Shown one piece after another: positions 43,170 to 52,404 of a stretch of 52,442 nt of DNA (position 1 is its first letter; each line of letters opens with the position of its first letter). The DNA is taken from contig NZ_SRHY01000021.1 of the NCBI RefSeq assembly GCF_004565465.1, positions 1 to 52,442 of the forward strand, read 5' to 3'. Below the pieces are notes generated by a model that was given only the letters and a program-made list of their open reading frames with translations, was not told the DNA's origin and did no database searches. The DNA is from Lentibacillus salicampi (GTDB taxonomy: Bacteria; Bacillota; Bacilli; Bacillales; Amphibacillaceae). The translations under genes and the position numbers were made by a program.

Positions 43170-45080
43170 ATGAACGACAGGCAAAAAAAACTGTTGCGTA
43201 TTTTGTTGGCTAACCTGGACCGTTTCATGCCTAATCAGAACCTGGCAGATGAACTGGGATGCTCGGAAAAAACGGTGCGGAATGATTTGAACAACATAGA
43301 AAAGCAGCTTAATGGATTTCCCTCTGCGGTATTACAGCGCAAGCGGGGGAGTGGTGTCTTGCTTTCAATCGATCGAGCGGACCGGGCAACGTTATTGAAT
43401 GATATCTACCAGTCAGACACATCCGGAGATGATCGTCTGCTTGAGTTAGCGTATCAGCTGCTTGTGAGTGAAAAACCGCTGACGTTGGCAGATCTGGCTG
43501 AGAAACATTTTACGAACAGAACAACAGTCAGAGGTGAACTTAACAGAATTGCCAGCTGGCTGGAAGGTTATGATCTGGAGCTGGTCTCAAAGCAGCGGCT
43601 TGGCCATGTGGTTAAAGGGAAGGAACTGAACAAACGGAACGCGCTGGCCAATTTGTCAGAATTAATCTTCACTGAATCACGGGAACGGGAGCGGGTCCTG
43701 CATTTGTTTCCGCCGACTGAAATCACGACGGTCAGAAAGCTGCTGCGGGATTTGCAGGCACAATATCCGATTGATTTGTCAGAGGGCGAATTTGAAAGTC
43801 TGCAGGTTCATGCTTTGATTATGATTAAACGTACACGTCAACGTTCACCGATTTTACTGGGAGACTCAGAAGACGGCGCCAGTGTAAAGCTGGATAGCTA
43901 TCATATGACAGCATGGTTGATGAAACGACTGGAAGATGCTTTGGGGCTATCGTTTCCGGAAGCTGAGTATGTTTATTTTACCTGGCACCTGGAAAGCTGT
44001 AGAAATGAACACGCCGGGAAAGCAACGGATGGCTTGTTGACAGGTGTTGTGCGGCAGATAACGTTACAGCTGCAGCGTATGACCATGAAGCGTTTCCAGG
44101 ATGACGAAGTGTTGACGGATGGTTTGAAAACGCACCTTGCTTCAGCTATTCACCGTATTAAATATGGGCTTACGATTAGAAACCCGATGCTATCAGATAT
44201 CAAAAAGAAATACCCTTATATGTTCAGTATGGTCATCCTGGCGGTTGAAAAAATAAACGAAACCTATCATCTGAATATACAGGAAGATGAGGCTGCTTAT
44301 CTTGTGCTGCATTTTCAAGCGTCCATTGAACGGATGCAAACGGAACGCTCGTCCGTTAAGCGGGCTGTGATTGTGTGTGACCTTGGGATTGGAATGTCTC
44401 ACTTACTTCAGGCAAAACTGGAGCAGTCCTATCAGGGAATTGAAATGCTCGGAAGTATTAGTAAATCAGAGTTGCCGGCATTTTTACAGAAACATGAGAC
44501 GGACATGATCATTTCCACGACGGACATAGATATTTCGGACATTCCGATTGTCGTTGTGTCACCCCTCCTTGAACACGAGGATAAGAAGCGGCTGAACCAG
44601 TTCCTGCAATCAATCGAACCAAAAGGAGCAGAGAAAAACGCGACGATGGCAGATCCCAGGCGGTTTATTACTGAAGACGTTGTTTTTCTGGGAATGAACT
44701 TGGAACATCGATTTGAAATTGTAGAAATGCTTGCAAATAATGTAGTGCAAAAGGGATTTGCTGAACAAAAATTCATCCACAGCGCTTTGTTAAGGGAAAG
44801 AACATCGGCAACTTCTATCGGTGGCGGGGTCGCTATTCCGCACGCTGATCCGGATTTCGTGAAACAGTCTGTGGTATCGCTGGCTGTATTAAGGGAACCG
44901 ATCCAGTGGGGCAGCGAAATGGTCTCCGTCGTGTTTTTGCTGGCGATTGCTAAAGAAAATCATACTATGATCAAGCCGCTTATGCAGACAATCGCAGCGA
45001 TCAGTCATAATCCCGCCATCGTGGAAAAGTTAAACGAGGCTGCCTCCGTATCTGATATTTTAACTGTATTCGAACAATAA
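43170..45080 (+). CDS. manR: BglG-type PRD transcriptional activator of the mannose operon
   Basis: This is a 636-residue regulator with an N-terminal helix-turn-helix pair (residues 1-110, ADELGCSEKTVRNDLNNIE), two PRD domains (about 170-390), an EIIB-like domain (VCDLGIGMSHLLQAKLE near 410) and a C-terminal EIIA domain with the phosphorylatable His in GGVAIPHADPD near 560. This is the layout of B. subtilis ManR, whose activity is set by PTS phosphorylation. It lies directly upstream of manP, as in B. subtilis. The ribosome site is weak; a GTG at 43161, three codons upstream, is an alternative start. Confidence 0.9.
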   Translation: MNDRQKKLLRILLANLDRFMPNQNLADELGCSEKTVRNDLNNIEKQLNGFPSAVLQRKRGSGVLLSIDRADRATLLNDIYQSDTSGDDRLLELAYQLLVSEKPLTLADLAEKHFTNRTTVRGELNRIASWLEGYDLELVSKQRLGHVVKGKELNKRNALANLSELIFTESRERERVLHLFPPTEITTVRKLLRDLQAQYPIDLSEGEFESLQVHALIMIKRTRQRSPILLGDSEDGASVKLDSYHMTAWLMKRLEDALGLSFPEAEYVYFTWHLESCRNEHAGKATDGLLTGVVRQITLQLQRMTMKRFQDDEVLTDGLKTHLASAIHRIKYGLTIRNPMLSDIKKKYPYMFSMVILAVEKINETYHLNIQEDEAAYLVLHFQASIERMQTERSSVKRAVIVCDLGIGMSHLLQAKLEQSYQGIEMLGSISKSELPAFLQKHETDMIISTTDIDISDIPIVVVSPLLEHEDKKRLNQFLQSIEPKGAEKNATMADPRRFITEDVVFLGMNLEHRFEIVEMLANNVVQKGFAEQKFIHSALLRERTSATSIGGGVAIPHADPDFVKQSVVSLAVLREPIQWGSEMVSVVFLLAIAKENHTMIKPLMQTIAAISHNPAIVEKLNEAASVSDILTVFEQ

Positions 45081-45122
45081 TTCATTTTTTCCGGTATTCC
45101 GGTAAAAATGAATTATTTTTTT
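45076..45122 (+). terminator. Hairpin between manR and manP
   Basis: AATAATTCATTTTT and AAAAATGAATTATT pair over 14 bp around CCGG-TATT-CCGG, ending in T8. It overlaps the manR stop codon and lies directly before the manP promoter region, so it probably ends the manR transcript and could also be read as part of the manP operator. Confidence 0.75.
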
Positions 45123-45125
45123 AGC

Positions 45126-45142
45126 TGAAATCGCTTTATAAT
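45126..45142 (+). promoter_or_regulatory. cre-like site overlapping the manP promoter -10
   Basis: TGAAATCGCTTTAT (45126-45139) resembles the CcpA cre consensus with two mismatches and overlaps TATAAT (45137-45142), a good -10 hexamer 32 bases before the manP ATG. CcpA binding here would block transcription. Confidence 0.5.
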
Positions 45143-45173
45143 AAAGACAGGATAGAAAAAGGAGGCGTCATAA

Positions 45174-47153
45174 ATGCGACTATTGGCTGTGACAGCGTGT
45201 CCGGTCGGCATTGCCCATACGTATATGGCTGCTGAAAATCTGCAACAAGCGGCGGATGATATGGGCGTTGATATGAAAGTCGAGACACAAGGTTCAATTG
45301 GAGCAGAAAACGAACTCACAGAGAAAGAAATAGAGGAAGCAGATGGCATTATTATTGCGAGTGATAAAGATATCTCCAAAGAACGCTTTGCCGGGAAGAA
45401 GCTCCTTGTCGTCGGAGTGCAGGAAGGCATTCGCAACCCGGAACAATTGATCAAACAGGTGCAAAGTGATGATGTTCCCGTTTATCAATCTGAGTTAAAG
45501 TCGGGAGATCAAGTGAAAAAAGAGCGCAAGGAAAAAGAAAATCCAATTTATCGGCACCTGATGAATGGTGTTTCTTACATGATCCCATTTATTGTCGTCG
45601 GTGGTTTGCTGATTGCGATTTCATTAGCACTTGGCGGCGAGCAGACTAATGGAGGCATTAGCATACCGGATGATTCATTTTGGAAACAGATTGAGAACAT
45701 CGGCAATGCCTCATTCAGTTTTATGGTACCGATTCTGGCCGGGTTCATTGCTGTCAGTATAGCTGATCGTCCGGGTCTTGTACCGGGTATGATTGGCGGT
45801 TATATTGCCAATACGGGAAGTTTTTATGGCAGTGAAGCCGGAGCAGGTTTTATCGGCGGTATTATTGCTGGTTTCCTTGCCGGATATGTTGTGCTTGGCA
45901 TTAAGAAGATAAAAGTGCCACAGGCTGTGCAGCCGGTAATGCCGATAATCTTTATTCCAATTATCGCATCACTCATCGTCGGGGTGTTGTTCATATCGGT
46001 TATCGGAGCGCCCGTTGCAGGTATTTTCGAGTCACTGACAACATGGCTTGAAAGTATGCAAGGCGCAAGCTCGATTGTTCTGGCACTGATTTTAGGTGCG
46101 ATGATTGCTGTTGATATGGGAGGACCATTCAATAAGGTGGCGTTCCTGTTTGGTTCTGCCATGATTGCGGAAGGCAACTTTGAAATCATGGGTCCGATTG
46201 CGGTTGCCATCTGTACACCACCGCTGGGTATGGGACTTGCGACATTTTTGAACAAACGCAAGTATCAGCCAGCTGAAAAAGAAACCGGGAAGGCGTCCTT
46301 CACCATGGGATTATTCGGTATTTCGGAAGGGGCAATCCCATTTGCTGCGCAGGACCCGCTCCGTGTTATCCCAAGTATTATGGTCGGTTCGATGACCGGA
46401 TCGGTTATTGCAATGCTTGGCAATGTCGGTGACCGTGTTGCACACGGCGGGCCTATTGTTGCCGTTCTTGGTGCCATAGACAATGTGCTGATGTTTTTCA
46501 TTGCTGCCACTGTCGGTACGATTGTAACGGCGCTCTTGGTTAACGTTTTGAAAAAAGATGTGATGCCTGCTGCAGTGACGCCGGAAGGGGCTGAAGTGAC
46601 TTCGGATGAATTAGATGATACAGATTCGTCTGTCCATTCTGGTGATAATAGGCGATCTCAACAGGAGGGTAAAGGTCCGAAAGGTGATGTGGAAATTAAT
46701 AAATTAACGGATATTCTTAACCGGAATTTGATGACGATGAAGGTTTCTGGTTCAACACAGGAAGAAGTGGTCGATGAATTTGTCCAAATGCTTGATGCTG
46801 ACAATTGCATTTCTTCAAAAGAAACGGTTAAACAGGCCATTTTTGACCGTGAGAAAGAAAGCACAACCGGTCTTGGCATGAATATTGCCATTCCGCATGC
46901 GAAATCGGCTGCAGTGAAGAAACCGGCTGTCGTCTTTGGAATAAGTCCTGACGGGATTGATTGGAAGAGCCTTGATGGAACCGATGCGAAATTGATCTTT
47001 ATGATTGCGATACCTGAAGAACGAGCAGGCGATGATCATTTGAAAATCCTGCAAATGCTCTCCCGCAAACTGATGGATGATTCATTCCGGGAACAGTTGA
47101 TGAACGCTCATACAAAAGAAGAGGCTTACGAACTGCTTGATGCCATTCAGTAA
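45174..47153 (+). CDS. manP: PTS mannose/fructose transporter EIIBCA
   Basis: This is a 659-residue fused PTS permease that imports and phosphorylates mannose (or fructose). Domain order is EIIB (1-105, phosphocysteine in TACPVGIAHTYMAAE at about residue 8), EIIC (about 120-470, multiple membrane segments, GLFGISEGAIPFA near 380) and EIIA (about 505-659, phosphohistidine in MNIAIPHAKS near 575). AAAGGAGG precedes the ATG. The domain order and neighbours manR and manA match ManP of B. subtilis. Confidence 0.93.
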   Translation: MRLLAVTACPVGIAHTYMAAENLQQAADDMGVDMKVETQGSIGAENELTEKEIEEADGIIIASDKDISKERFAGKKLLVVGVQEGIRNPEQLIKQVQSDDVPVYQSELKSGDQVKKERKEKENPIYRHLMNGVSYMIPFIVVGGLLIAISLALGGEQTNGGISIPDDSFWKQIENIGNASFSFMVPILAGFIAVSIADRPGLVPGMIGGYIANTGSFYGSEAGAGFIGGIIAGFLAGYVVLGIKKIKVPQAVQPVMPIIFIPIIASLIVGVLFISVIGAPVAGIFESLTTWLESMQGASSIVLALILGAMIAVDMGGPFNKVAFLFGSAMIAEGNFEIMGPIAVAICTPPLGMGLATFLNKRKYQPAEKETGKASFTMGLFGISEGAIPFAAQDPLRVIPSIMVGSMTGSVIAMLGNVGDRVAHGGPIVAVLGAIDNVLMFFIAATVGTIVTALLVNVLKKDVMPAAVTPEGAEVTSDELDDTDSSVHSGDNRRSQQEGKGPKGDVEINKLTDILNRNLMTMKVSGSTQEEVVDEFVQMLDADNCISSKETVKQAIFDREKESTTGLGMNIAIPHAKSAAVKKPAVVFGISPDGIDWKSLDGTDAKLIFMIAIPEERAGDDHLKILQMLSRKLMDDSFREQLMNAHTKEEAYELLDAIQ

Positions 47154-47155
47154 TC

Positions 47156-47182
47156 GGGACAGGGGGACGTGATCCCTGTCCC
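47156..47182. terminator. Bidirectional hairpin between manP and the GNAT gene
   Basis: GGGACAGGG (47156-47164) and CCCTGTCCC (47174-47182) form a perfect 9-bp stem between convergent genes. It belongs to the GGGACA/TGTCCC hairpin family of the window. Confidence 0.75.
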
Positions 47183-47192
47183 TATTCTCGTA

Positions 47193-47732
47193 CTATTTCC
47201 GGTGAAGTTGAGTAAACACATGATTCCAGGCACATTTTTCGTCAGCTGTATGTATGGCGGGTTTGAAACCGAAGTTCAGGTATAAATGAATGGCCGCAAG
47301 ACTTGCCGGTTGGGTTTTCAAATAAGCCTTTTCATGATACATTTTGAGCTGTTTAAGTGCTTTGATAATCAGTGGTCTGCCGAGCTTAATTCCCTGAAAT
47401 GCGGGGGCAATTTCCACCCAGTGCAATCTGCCGATGGTTTCGTCGTCCCATTTACCAAACCATGCAGATGCGGTGCCGGCATATCTTCCGTCTGTGGTCT
47501 TGAGGAAAATAACGCGTTTTTTTGCTTCATTTAAATCTGATGCAAGTTCGCTGCCGAATCGCGCAAGAGCCTGGCTTTCATCAGGGAATTCACCTGTTTC
47601 TGTAACGAGGTTTGCCCACTGTTTACCTTCTTCTTTATGATGCAGCAGGCTGAAGTGAAACCCGTCAGGAAGCGGACAGTCAGGAATATGTTTCAAGTCA
47701 TGGAGCATGTAGATTGGTGAGTTTTCCATCAT
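47193..47732 (-). CDS. GNAT-family N-acetyltransferase
   Basis: This is a 179-residue acetyltransferase. The acetyl-CoA loop appears as FQGIKLGRPLI near residue 112 after the strand WVEIAPA, and the C-terminal YLNFGFKP (about 152) is the typical last GNAT helix-strand. The substrate is unknown. It is on the opposite strand between manP and manA, convergent with manP and divergent from manA, so it is not part of their transcript. Two ATG codons in a row follow GAGGT; the second may be used. It may be a later insertion into an ancestral manR-manP-manA cluster. Confidence 0.85.
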   Translation of the reverse strand: MMENSPIYMLHDLKHIPDCPLPDGFHFSLLHHKEEGKQWANLVTETGEFPDESQALARFGSELASDLNEAKKRVIFLKTTDGRYAGTASAWFGKWDDETIGRLHWVEIAPAFQGIKLGRPLIIKALKQLKMYHEKAYLKTQPASLAAIHLYLNFGFKPAIHTADEKCAWNHVFTQLHRK

Positions 47733-47835
47733 AATACCTCGCTAAAAATAGTAGTGACGGCCTTATTATACCACACGTGTAGAAACGGATATGTTTGCTA
47801 TAATAAGTGGCAGAATTTGAACAGGAGGGGAACGC

Positions 47836-48792
47836 ATGTATAATGAACCGATTTTTTTACAACCCGTTTTCCAGGAAAAAATCTGGGGCGGCGATAAATT
47901 AAAAACCGTATATAACTATGATATTCCTTCAGAGCAAACTGGAGAAGCCTGGGTGATTTCAGCTCATCCAAACGGTCCGAGTGTCATTGAAAACGGGCCA
48001 CTGAAGGGGAAGACGTTAAAGGATGCTTGGGAACTACACGGCGAGCTTTTCAATAAATCAGCAGATAATAACGATGCTTACCCGCTGCTCGTCAAAATTT
48101 TAGATGCCAATGATGATTTGTCGGTACAGGTGCATCCGGATGATGCGTTTGCCCGTGAAATGGAAGGTGTTCCATACGGAAAAACGGAATGCTGGTATAT
48201 ACTGGATGCGAAACCCGGTTCAGAACTTATCCTTGGTCATCATGCGAAAACGAAACGGGAGTTAGAGCAGATGATGGCAGGTGGTGAATGGGAGGAACTA
48301 CTGCGACGTGTGAAGGTCCGGCCTGGTGATTTTGTTTACGTCCCAAGCGGTACCATTCATGCGATCGGCAAGGGGATCGTTATTCTGGAAACACAGCAGA
48401 GTTCGGATACGACTTATCGTGTGTACGATTATGACCGGACAGATGCAGATGGAAACAAACGGGAATTGCATCTGGAAAAAGCTGCAGCGGTGACGAACGT
48501 TCCGCATCAGATTCCTAAGCTGAAACAGGAAGAAGTCGTTTCGGGAGATTTGGCTATGACAAAACTCGTTGAAAATGATTATTTTGGTGTGAGTAGATGG
48601 AAGTTGACTGGCAGAGTCGAGCAGACAATGGCGTCGGAATTTCTGCAGGTCAGTGTGATAGAAGGGCAAGCTCTCCTTACTGTCTCCGATAAGCCGTTTG
48701 AAATTAAAAAGGGCACACACTTTATATTGCCGCATGGAATCGGACAATACGAGCTTTCGGGTGAAGCTGAGTTTGTGGTGTCGTGGGTTTAA
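47836..48792 (+). CDS. manA: Mannose-6-phosphate isomerase
   Basis: This is a 318-residue type I phosphomannose isomerase that turns mannose-6-phosphate, the product of ManP, into fructose-6-phosphate. The zinc-binding residues are visible in SVQVHPDD near 97, GKTECWY near 115 and SGTIHAIG near 173. The N-terminus QEKIWGG is family-typical. CAGGAGGGG precedes the ATG. It has its own promoter region shared with the divergent GNAT gene and ends at a terminator. Confidence 0.95.
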   Translation: MYNEPIFLQPVFQEKIWGGDKLKTVYNYDIPSEQTGEAWVISAHPNGPSVIENGPLKGKTLKDAWELHGELFNKSADNNDAYPLLVKILDANDDLSVQVHPDDAFAREMEGVPYGKTECWYILDAKPGSELILGHHAKTKRELEQMMAGGEWEELLRRVKVRPGDFVYVPSGTIHAIGKGIVILETQQSSDTTYRVYDYDRTDADGNKRELHLEKAAAVTNVPHQIPKLKQEEVVSGDLAMTKLVENDYFGVSRWKLTGRVEQTMASEFLQVSVIEGQALLTVSDKPFEIKKGTHFILPHGIGQYELSGEAEFVVSWV

Positions 48793-48813
48793 ATGAAATG
48801 TCTGTTACGTTGT

Positions 48814-48844
48814 GCTGTTGGTTATAATACCAGCGGCTTTTTTT
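48814..48844 (+). terminator. Terminator after manA
   Basis: GCTGTTGGT and ACCAGCGGC pair over 9 bp with two G-T pairs, followed by a T7 run. Confidence 0.75.
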
Positions 48845-49185
48845 GTCGTTTAGGAAATTATAGTTTGAAAGTATATATCATGACTACCCTCTATATTTTC
48901 CACTTTTTTACATCTGTAAAAAATGATGAAAATCATAAAAAAGTACAGATATAAATTTTGAAGATTTTAAATAAAGACTATATACTGTTGTTAGCGAATA
49001 GAACATTTGTGTCGTTTTACCTATACACAAATACCCACATCATCAGAATCTGAACGAACATATGAAATCGCTATCATATATTGGGAGGTGATCATATAAA
49101 GACGTATTGAATACTGGCTGAACATGCGCCGTAACCATCATCAGCAATTTGTTCAGAAAATCAGACTAAAGGAGGTTAAAAGCGA
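48845..49185 (+). promoter_or_regulatory. Long AT-rich leader of the GH92 gene with nested dyads
   Basis: No gene is visible in 341 bases. The palindrome TTTTTTACA-TC-TGTAAAAAA lies at 48904-48923, followed by ATGAT-GAAA-ATCAT, and the whole is enclosed by ACTTTTTTA and TAAAAAAGT. This density of dyads suggests one or more operators. A cre site follows at 49063. Confidence 0.5.
49063..49076 (+). promoter_or_regulatory. CcpA cre site upstream of the GH92 gene
   Basis: TGAAATCGCTATCA matches every position of the consensus TGWNANCGNTNWCA. It lies 110 bases before the GTG start and implies repression of the mannosidase by preferred carbon sources. Confidence 0.65.
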
Positions 49186-52100
49186 GTGAAGAAAAACTTT
49201 TCGACTTTGTTTTGTTTTATCTTGCTATTTGGACTTATTCCCACACCACCTGCCCAAACTGTATCAGCCGCTTCAACCGATTATTTTACATCGTTTGAGC
49301 AGGATGACCCCGAGCTTGACTGGGAAAATACCGTGGAAACAGACGAGGACGGGAATAAAATGGCTTCTGGAATCGACGGGAATATTCCGTTCGATGGTAT
49401 CCAAGGTGATATTACGGATCAAGTTACGAACATGGAAGTATCCGGTGAAAACCCGCCAAGTGAGGTAAAGGAAAAATTAATTGACCGTGACGCAACGACA
49501 AAATGGTTAACGTTTGAAGATACTGCCACGATTCAATTTGAGCTGGAGAAACCGGATGCTGTTGTGAAATATGCATTAACATCAGGGAATGACTTTCCCG
49601 GTCGTGATCCGCGCAATTGGAAACTTGCTGGCTCAAATGACGGGGAAAATTGGACAACCCTTGATACGAGGGAAGATCAGGAATTCAGTGACCGTTATGA
49701 GCGGAAGGTATATGAGTTTGGAAACACGGAGGAATATCAGTACTATCGCCTGAGCATCACGAAAAACAGCGGCGATTCCGCAATCCAGTTGGCAGAACTC
49801 GCCATTTCAAATGGGGTAGATGTACCAGAGCCGCCTGCGTCCGATATGAAATCGAAGCTGGGTAATGGACCATCAAGCACCTATAATGCAAAGGCAAATG
49901 TCGGTTGGACCGGTAAAAATACAATCTCGTATGAGGGATCCCATCTGCCAGATGGCCGGGCATATTCCTATAATAAGATACTGGATGTGGATATTGAAGT
50001 AACCGCGGATACAGCATTGTCTTATTATATTTTCCCGTCCTTTACTGACAAGGAGCAAACCAATTATGCAAGCACCTATGCATCGGTTGATTTGGCATTT
50101 GCTGATGGGACATATCTGCATGATTTGGAAGTTCAAGATCAGCACGGTATCAAATTAGACCCGCAAAGCCAGGGTGATTCGAAAACGCTGTATGCCAATC
50201 AGTGGAATTTCAAAAATGCAGACATCGGATCTGTCGCGGAAGGTAAAACAATCAAGCGAATTTTGGTAGCCTATGAGAATCCGAAAGGTCCTGCAACATT
50301 TAAAGGTCACGTCGACGATATTAAGATTGACGGAAATCCGGTAACGAAGACATATGACAACTATACCGATTACGTCAATACACTCAGAGGCACCCAATCT
50401 AATGGAACGTTTTCACGGGGTAATAACTTTCCAGCTGTTGCTGTTCCACATGGTTTTAATTTTTGGACACCAGTAACGAACGCTGGATCAAACTGGATTT
50501 ACTCCTATCATGAAAGTAATAATGACGATAACCTGCCTGAGCTTCAGGCATTTGCATTAAGCCATGAAACAAGTCCATGGATGGGAGACAGACAAACGTT
50601 TCAAGTGATGCCCTCAGACGCGGAAGGAAAACCTAATGCAAATCGCGGGGAGCGTGCATTAGCTTTTAAACACGAAAATGAAAGCGCCAAGGCACATTAT
50701 TATGGTGTTACATTTGAAAATGGAATCAAGACGGAAATGACGCCAACTGATCATGCAGCAATGATGAAATTTACATTTAAAGATGATAACGCCAATATTT
50801 TATTCGACAATGTCAGCAATAATGGCGGGATTACACTGAACCCCGAGAATGGAACGATAACCGGGTATACCGATCAGAAAAGCGGTTTATCGACAGGTGC
50901 GACACGTATGTTTGTTTATGCAGCATTTGACAACCCCGTCACAGACAGTGGCAAGTTAACGGGTGAAGGCAGGGATAATGTATCCGCCTATTACAAATTC
51001 GACACGGCAGATGATAAAGAAGTAACCATGAAAATTGCAACTTCGCTTATTAGCGTTGAACAAGCGAAGAAAAATTTAGAACAGGAAATGAGTGCTGAGG
51101 ATACGTTTGATACGGTCAGACATCGAGCAGAGAACAAGTGGAATGATCTGCTTGGAAAAATCGAAGTGGAAGGGGCAACAGAAGATCAGCTCACAACACT
51201 GTATTCCAACATGTATCGGCTGTTCCTCTATCCTAATTCAGCCTATGAAAATGTTGGTACGGCAGAAAATCCTGTTTTCAAACATGCTGATCAACTAGCT
51301 CTTAATCCTTGCACATCAAGTACTCCAACCGAGACTTGTACAGCTGTGAAGGATGGAAAAATTTACGTCAACAATGGTTTCTGGGATACCTATCGAACCA
51401 CATGGCCAGCATATTCACTGCTGACACCTGAAAAAACAGGTGAAATGATTGACGGCTTCGTTCAGCAATACAAGGACGGCGGCTGGATTTCCAGATGGTC
51501 TTCACCAGGTTATGCTAATTTAATGGTAGGAACAAGTGCAAATATTGCTTTTGCCGACGCCTATTTGAAAGGTGTTACGAATTTTGATGTGGATGCGTTT
51601 TATCAGTCAGCTGTAAAAGATGCCTCCGTTGCACCGCCAAATGACAATGTTGGCAGAAAAGGGATGGAAACCTCCATTTTTGACGGCTACACAAACACGT
51701 CAACAGGTGAAGGAATGTCGTGGGCACTTGACGGCTATATCAACGACTTTGGCATCGCCCAGTTAGCAAAAGCCCTTGATAAAGGGGAAGATTATCAATA
51801 CTTTTTAAGCCGTGCACAAAATTATGACAACATGTTCAACCCTGAAATTGGATTTTTCAATGGAAGGAAGCCGTCTGGAGAATGGCGTTCCACACCAGAT
51901 TCGTTTAATCCAGCTGAATGGGGACACGATTATACCGAAACAAACGCTTGGAATATGGCTTTCCATGCGCCACAGGATGGACAAGGGCTGGCCAATCTTT
52001 ATGGTGGAAAGAAAGGCTTGGAGGATAAGCTCGATGAATTCTTCAGCACACCGGAAACAGCCGCCTATCCAGGTAGTTATGGAGGACTCATTCACGAGAT

Positions 52101-52404
52101 GCGTGAGGCAAGGGATGTCAGAATGGGTATGTACGGGCACAGTAACCAGCCTGCCCATCACATCGCTTACATGTATAATGATGCTGGCACACCTTGGAAA
52201 ACGCAGGAAAAAGTACGCGAAGTTTTAGACAGGTTATATATTGGAAGTGAAATCGGCCAAGGGTATGCAGGTGATGAAGATAATGGCGAAATGTCTGCCT
52301 GGTATATTTTTAGTGCACTAGGAGCCTTGGACAGAAGTATTTCAAAAAATCCCGCTTCATTTCACTACAACCTATTTTTATGTAAAAAAATGGAAATGAT
52401 TTAA
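49186..52404 (+). CDS. Secreted GH92 alpha-mannosidase, 3' end cut by an insertion sequence
   Basis: This exported glycoside hydrolase family 92 protein is open for 1072 codons. A signal peptide covers about 1-28, an F5/8-type (discoidin) carbohydrate-binding domain about 80-210, and the GH92 catalytic region from about 390 (FPAVAVPHGFNFWTP, NGFWDTYRTTWP near 725, the conserved GHSNQPAHHI near 983, and the acid-rich GDEDNGEMSAWY near 1030). Native sequence stops after FSALG; the last 28 or so residues are encoded by the IS terminus at 52318-52404, so the usual C-terminal strands are missing. GH92 enzymes release mannose from mannans and N-glycans, and it follows the manRPA genes. The start is GTG after AAAGGAGG. 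Confidence 0.9.
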   Translation: MKKNFSTLFCFILLFGLIPTPPAQTVSAASTDYFTSFEQDDPELDWENTVETDEDGNKMASGIDGNIPFDGIQGDITDQVTNMEVSGENPPSEVKEKLIDRDATTKWLTFEDTATIQFELEKPDAVVKYALTSGNDFPGRDPRNWKLAGSNDGENWTTLDTREDQEFSDRYERKVYEFGNTEEYQYYRLSITKNSGDSAIQLAELAISNGVDVPEPPASDMKSKLGNGPSSTYNAKANVGWTGKNTISYEGSHLPDGRAYSYNKILDVDIEVTADTALSYYIFPSFTDKEQTNYASTYASVDLAFADGTYLHDLEVQDQHGIKLDPQSQGDSKTLYANQWNFKNADIGSVAEGKTIKRILVAYENPKGPATFKGHVDDIKIDGNPVTKTYDNYTDYVNTLRGTQSNGTFSRGNNFPAVAVPHGFNFWTPVTNAGSNWIYSYHESNNDDNLPELQAFALSHETSPWMGDRQTFQVMPSDAEGKPNANRGERALAFKHENESAKAHYYGVTFENGIKTEMTPTDHAAMMKFTFKDDNANILFDNVSNNGGITLNPENGTITGYTDQKSGLSTGATRMFVYAAFDNPVTDSGKLTGEGRDNVSAYYKFDTADDKEVTMKIATSLISVEQAKKNLEQEMSAEDTFDTVRHRAENKWNDLLGKIEVEGATEDQLTTLYSNMYRLFLYPNSAYENVGTAENPVFKHADQLALNPCTSSTPTETCTAVKDGKIYVNNGFWDTYRTTWPAYSLLTPEKTGEMIDGFVQQYKDGGWISRWSSPGYANLMVGTSANIAFADAYLKGVTNFDVDAFYQSAVKDASVAPPNDNVGRKGMETSIFDGYTNTSTGEGMSWALDGYINDFGIAQLAKALDKGEDYQYFLSRAQNYDNMFNPEIGFFNGRKPSGEWRSTPDSFNPAEWGHDYTETNAWNMAFHAPQDGQGLANLYGGKKGLEDKLDEFFSTPETAAYPGSYGGLIHEMREARDVRMGMYGHSNQPAHHIAYMYNDAGTPWKTQEKVREVLDRLYIGSEIGQGYAGDEDNGEMSAWYIFSALGALDRSISKNPASFHYNLFLCKKMEMI

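Noticed and set aside
48893..49185. Riboswitch in the GH92 leader
   Set aside because: Dyads are short and AT-rich, without the conserved core of any riboswitch class I know; DNA operators fit better.
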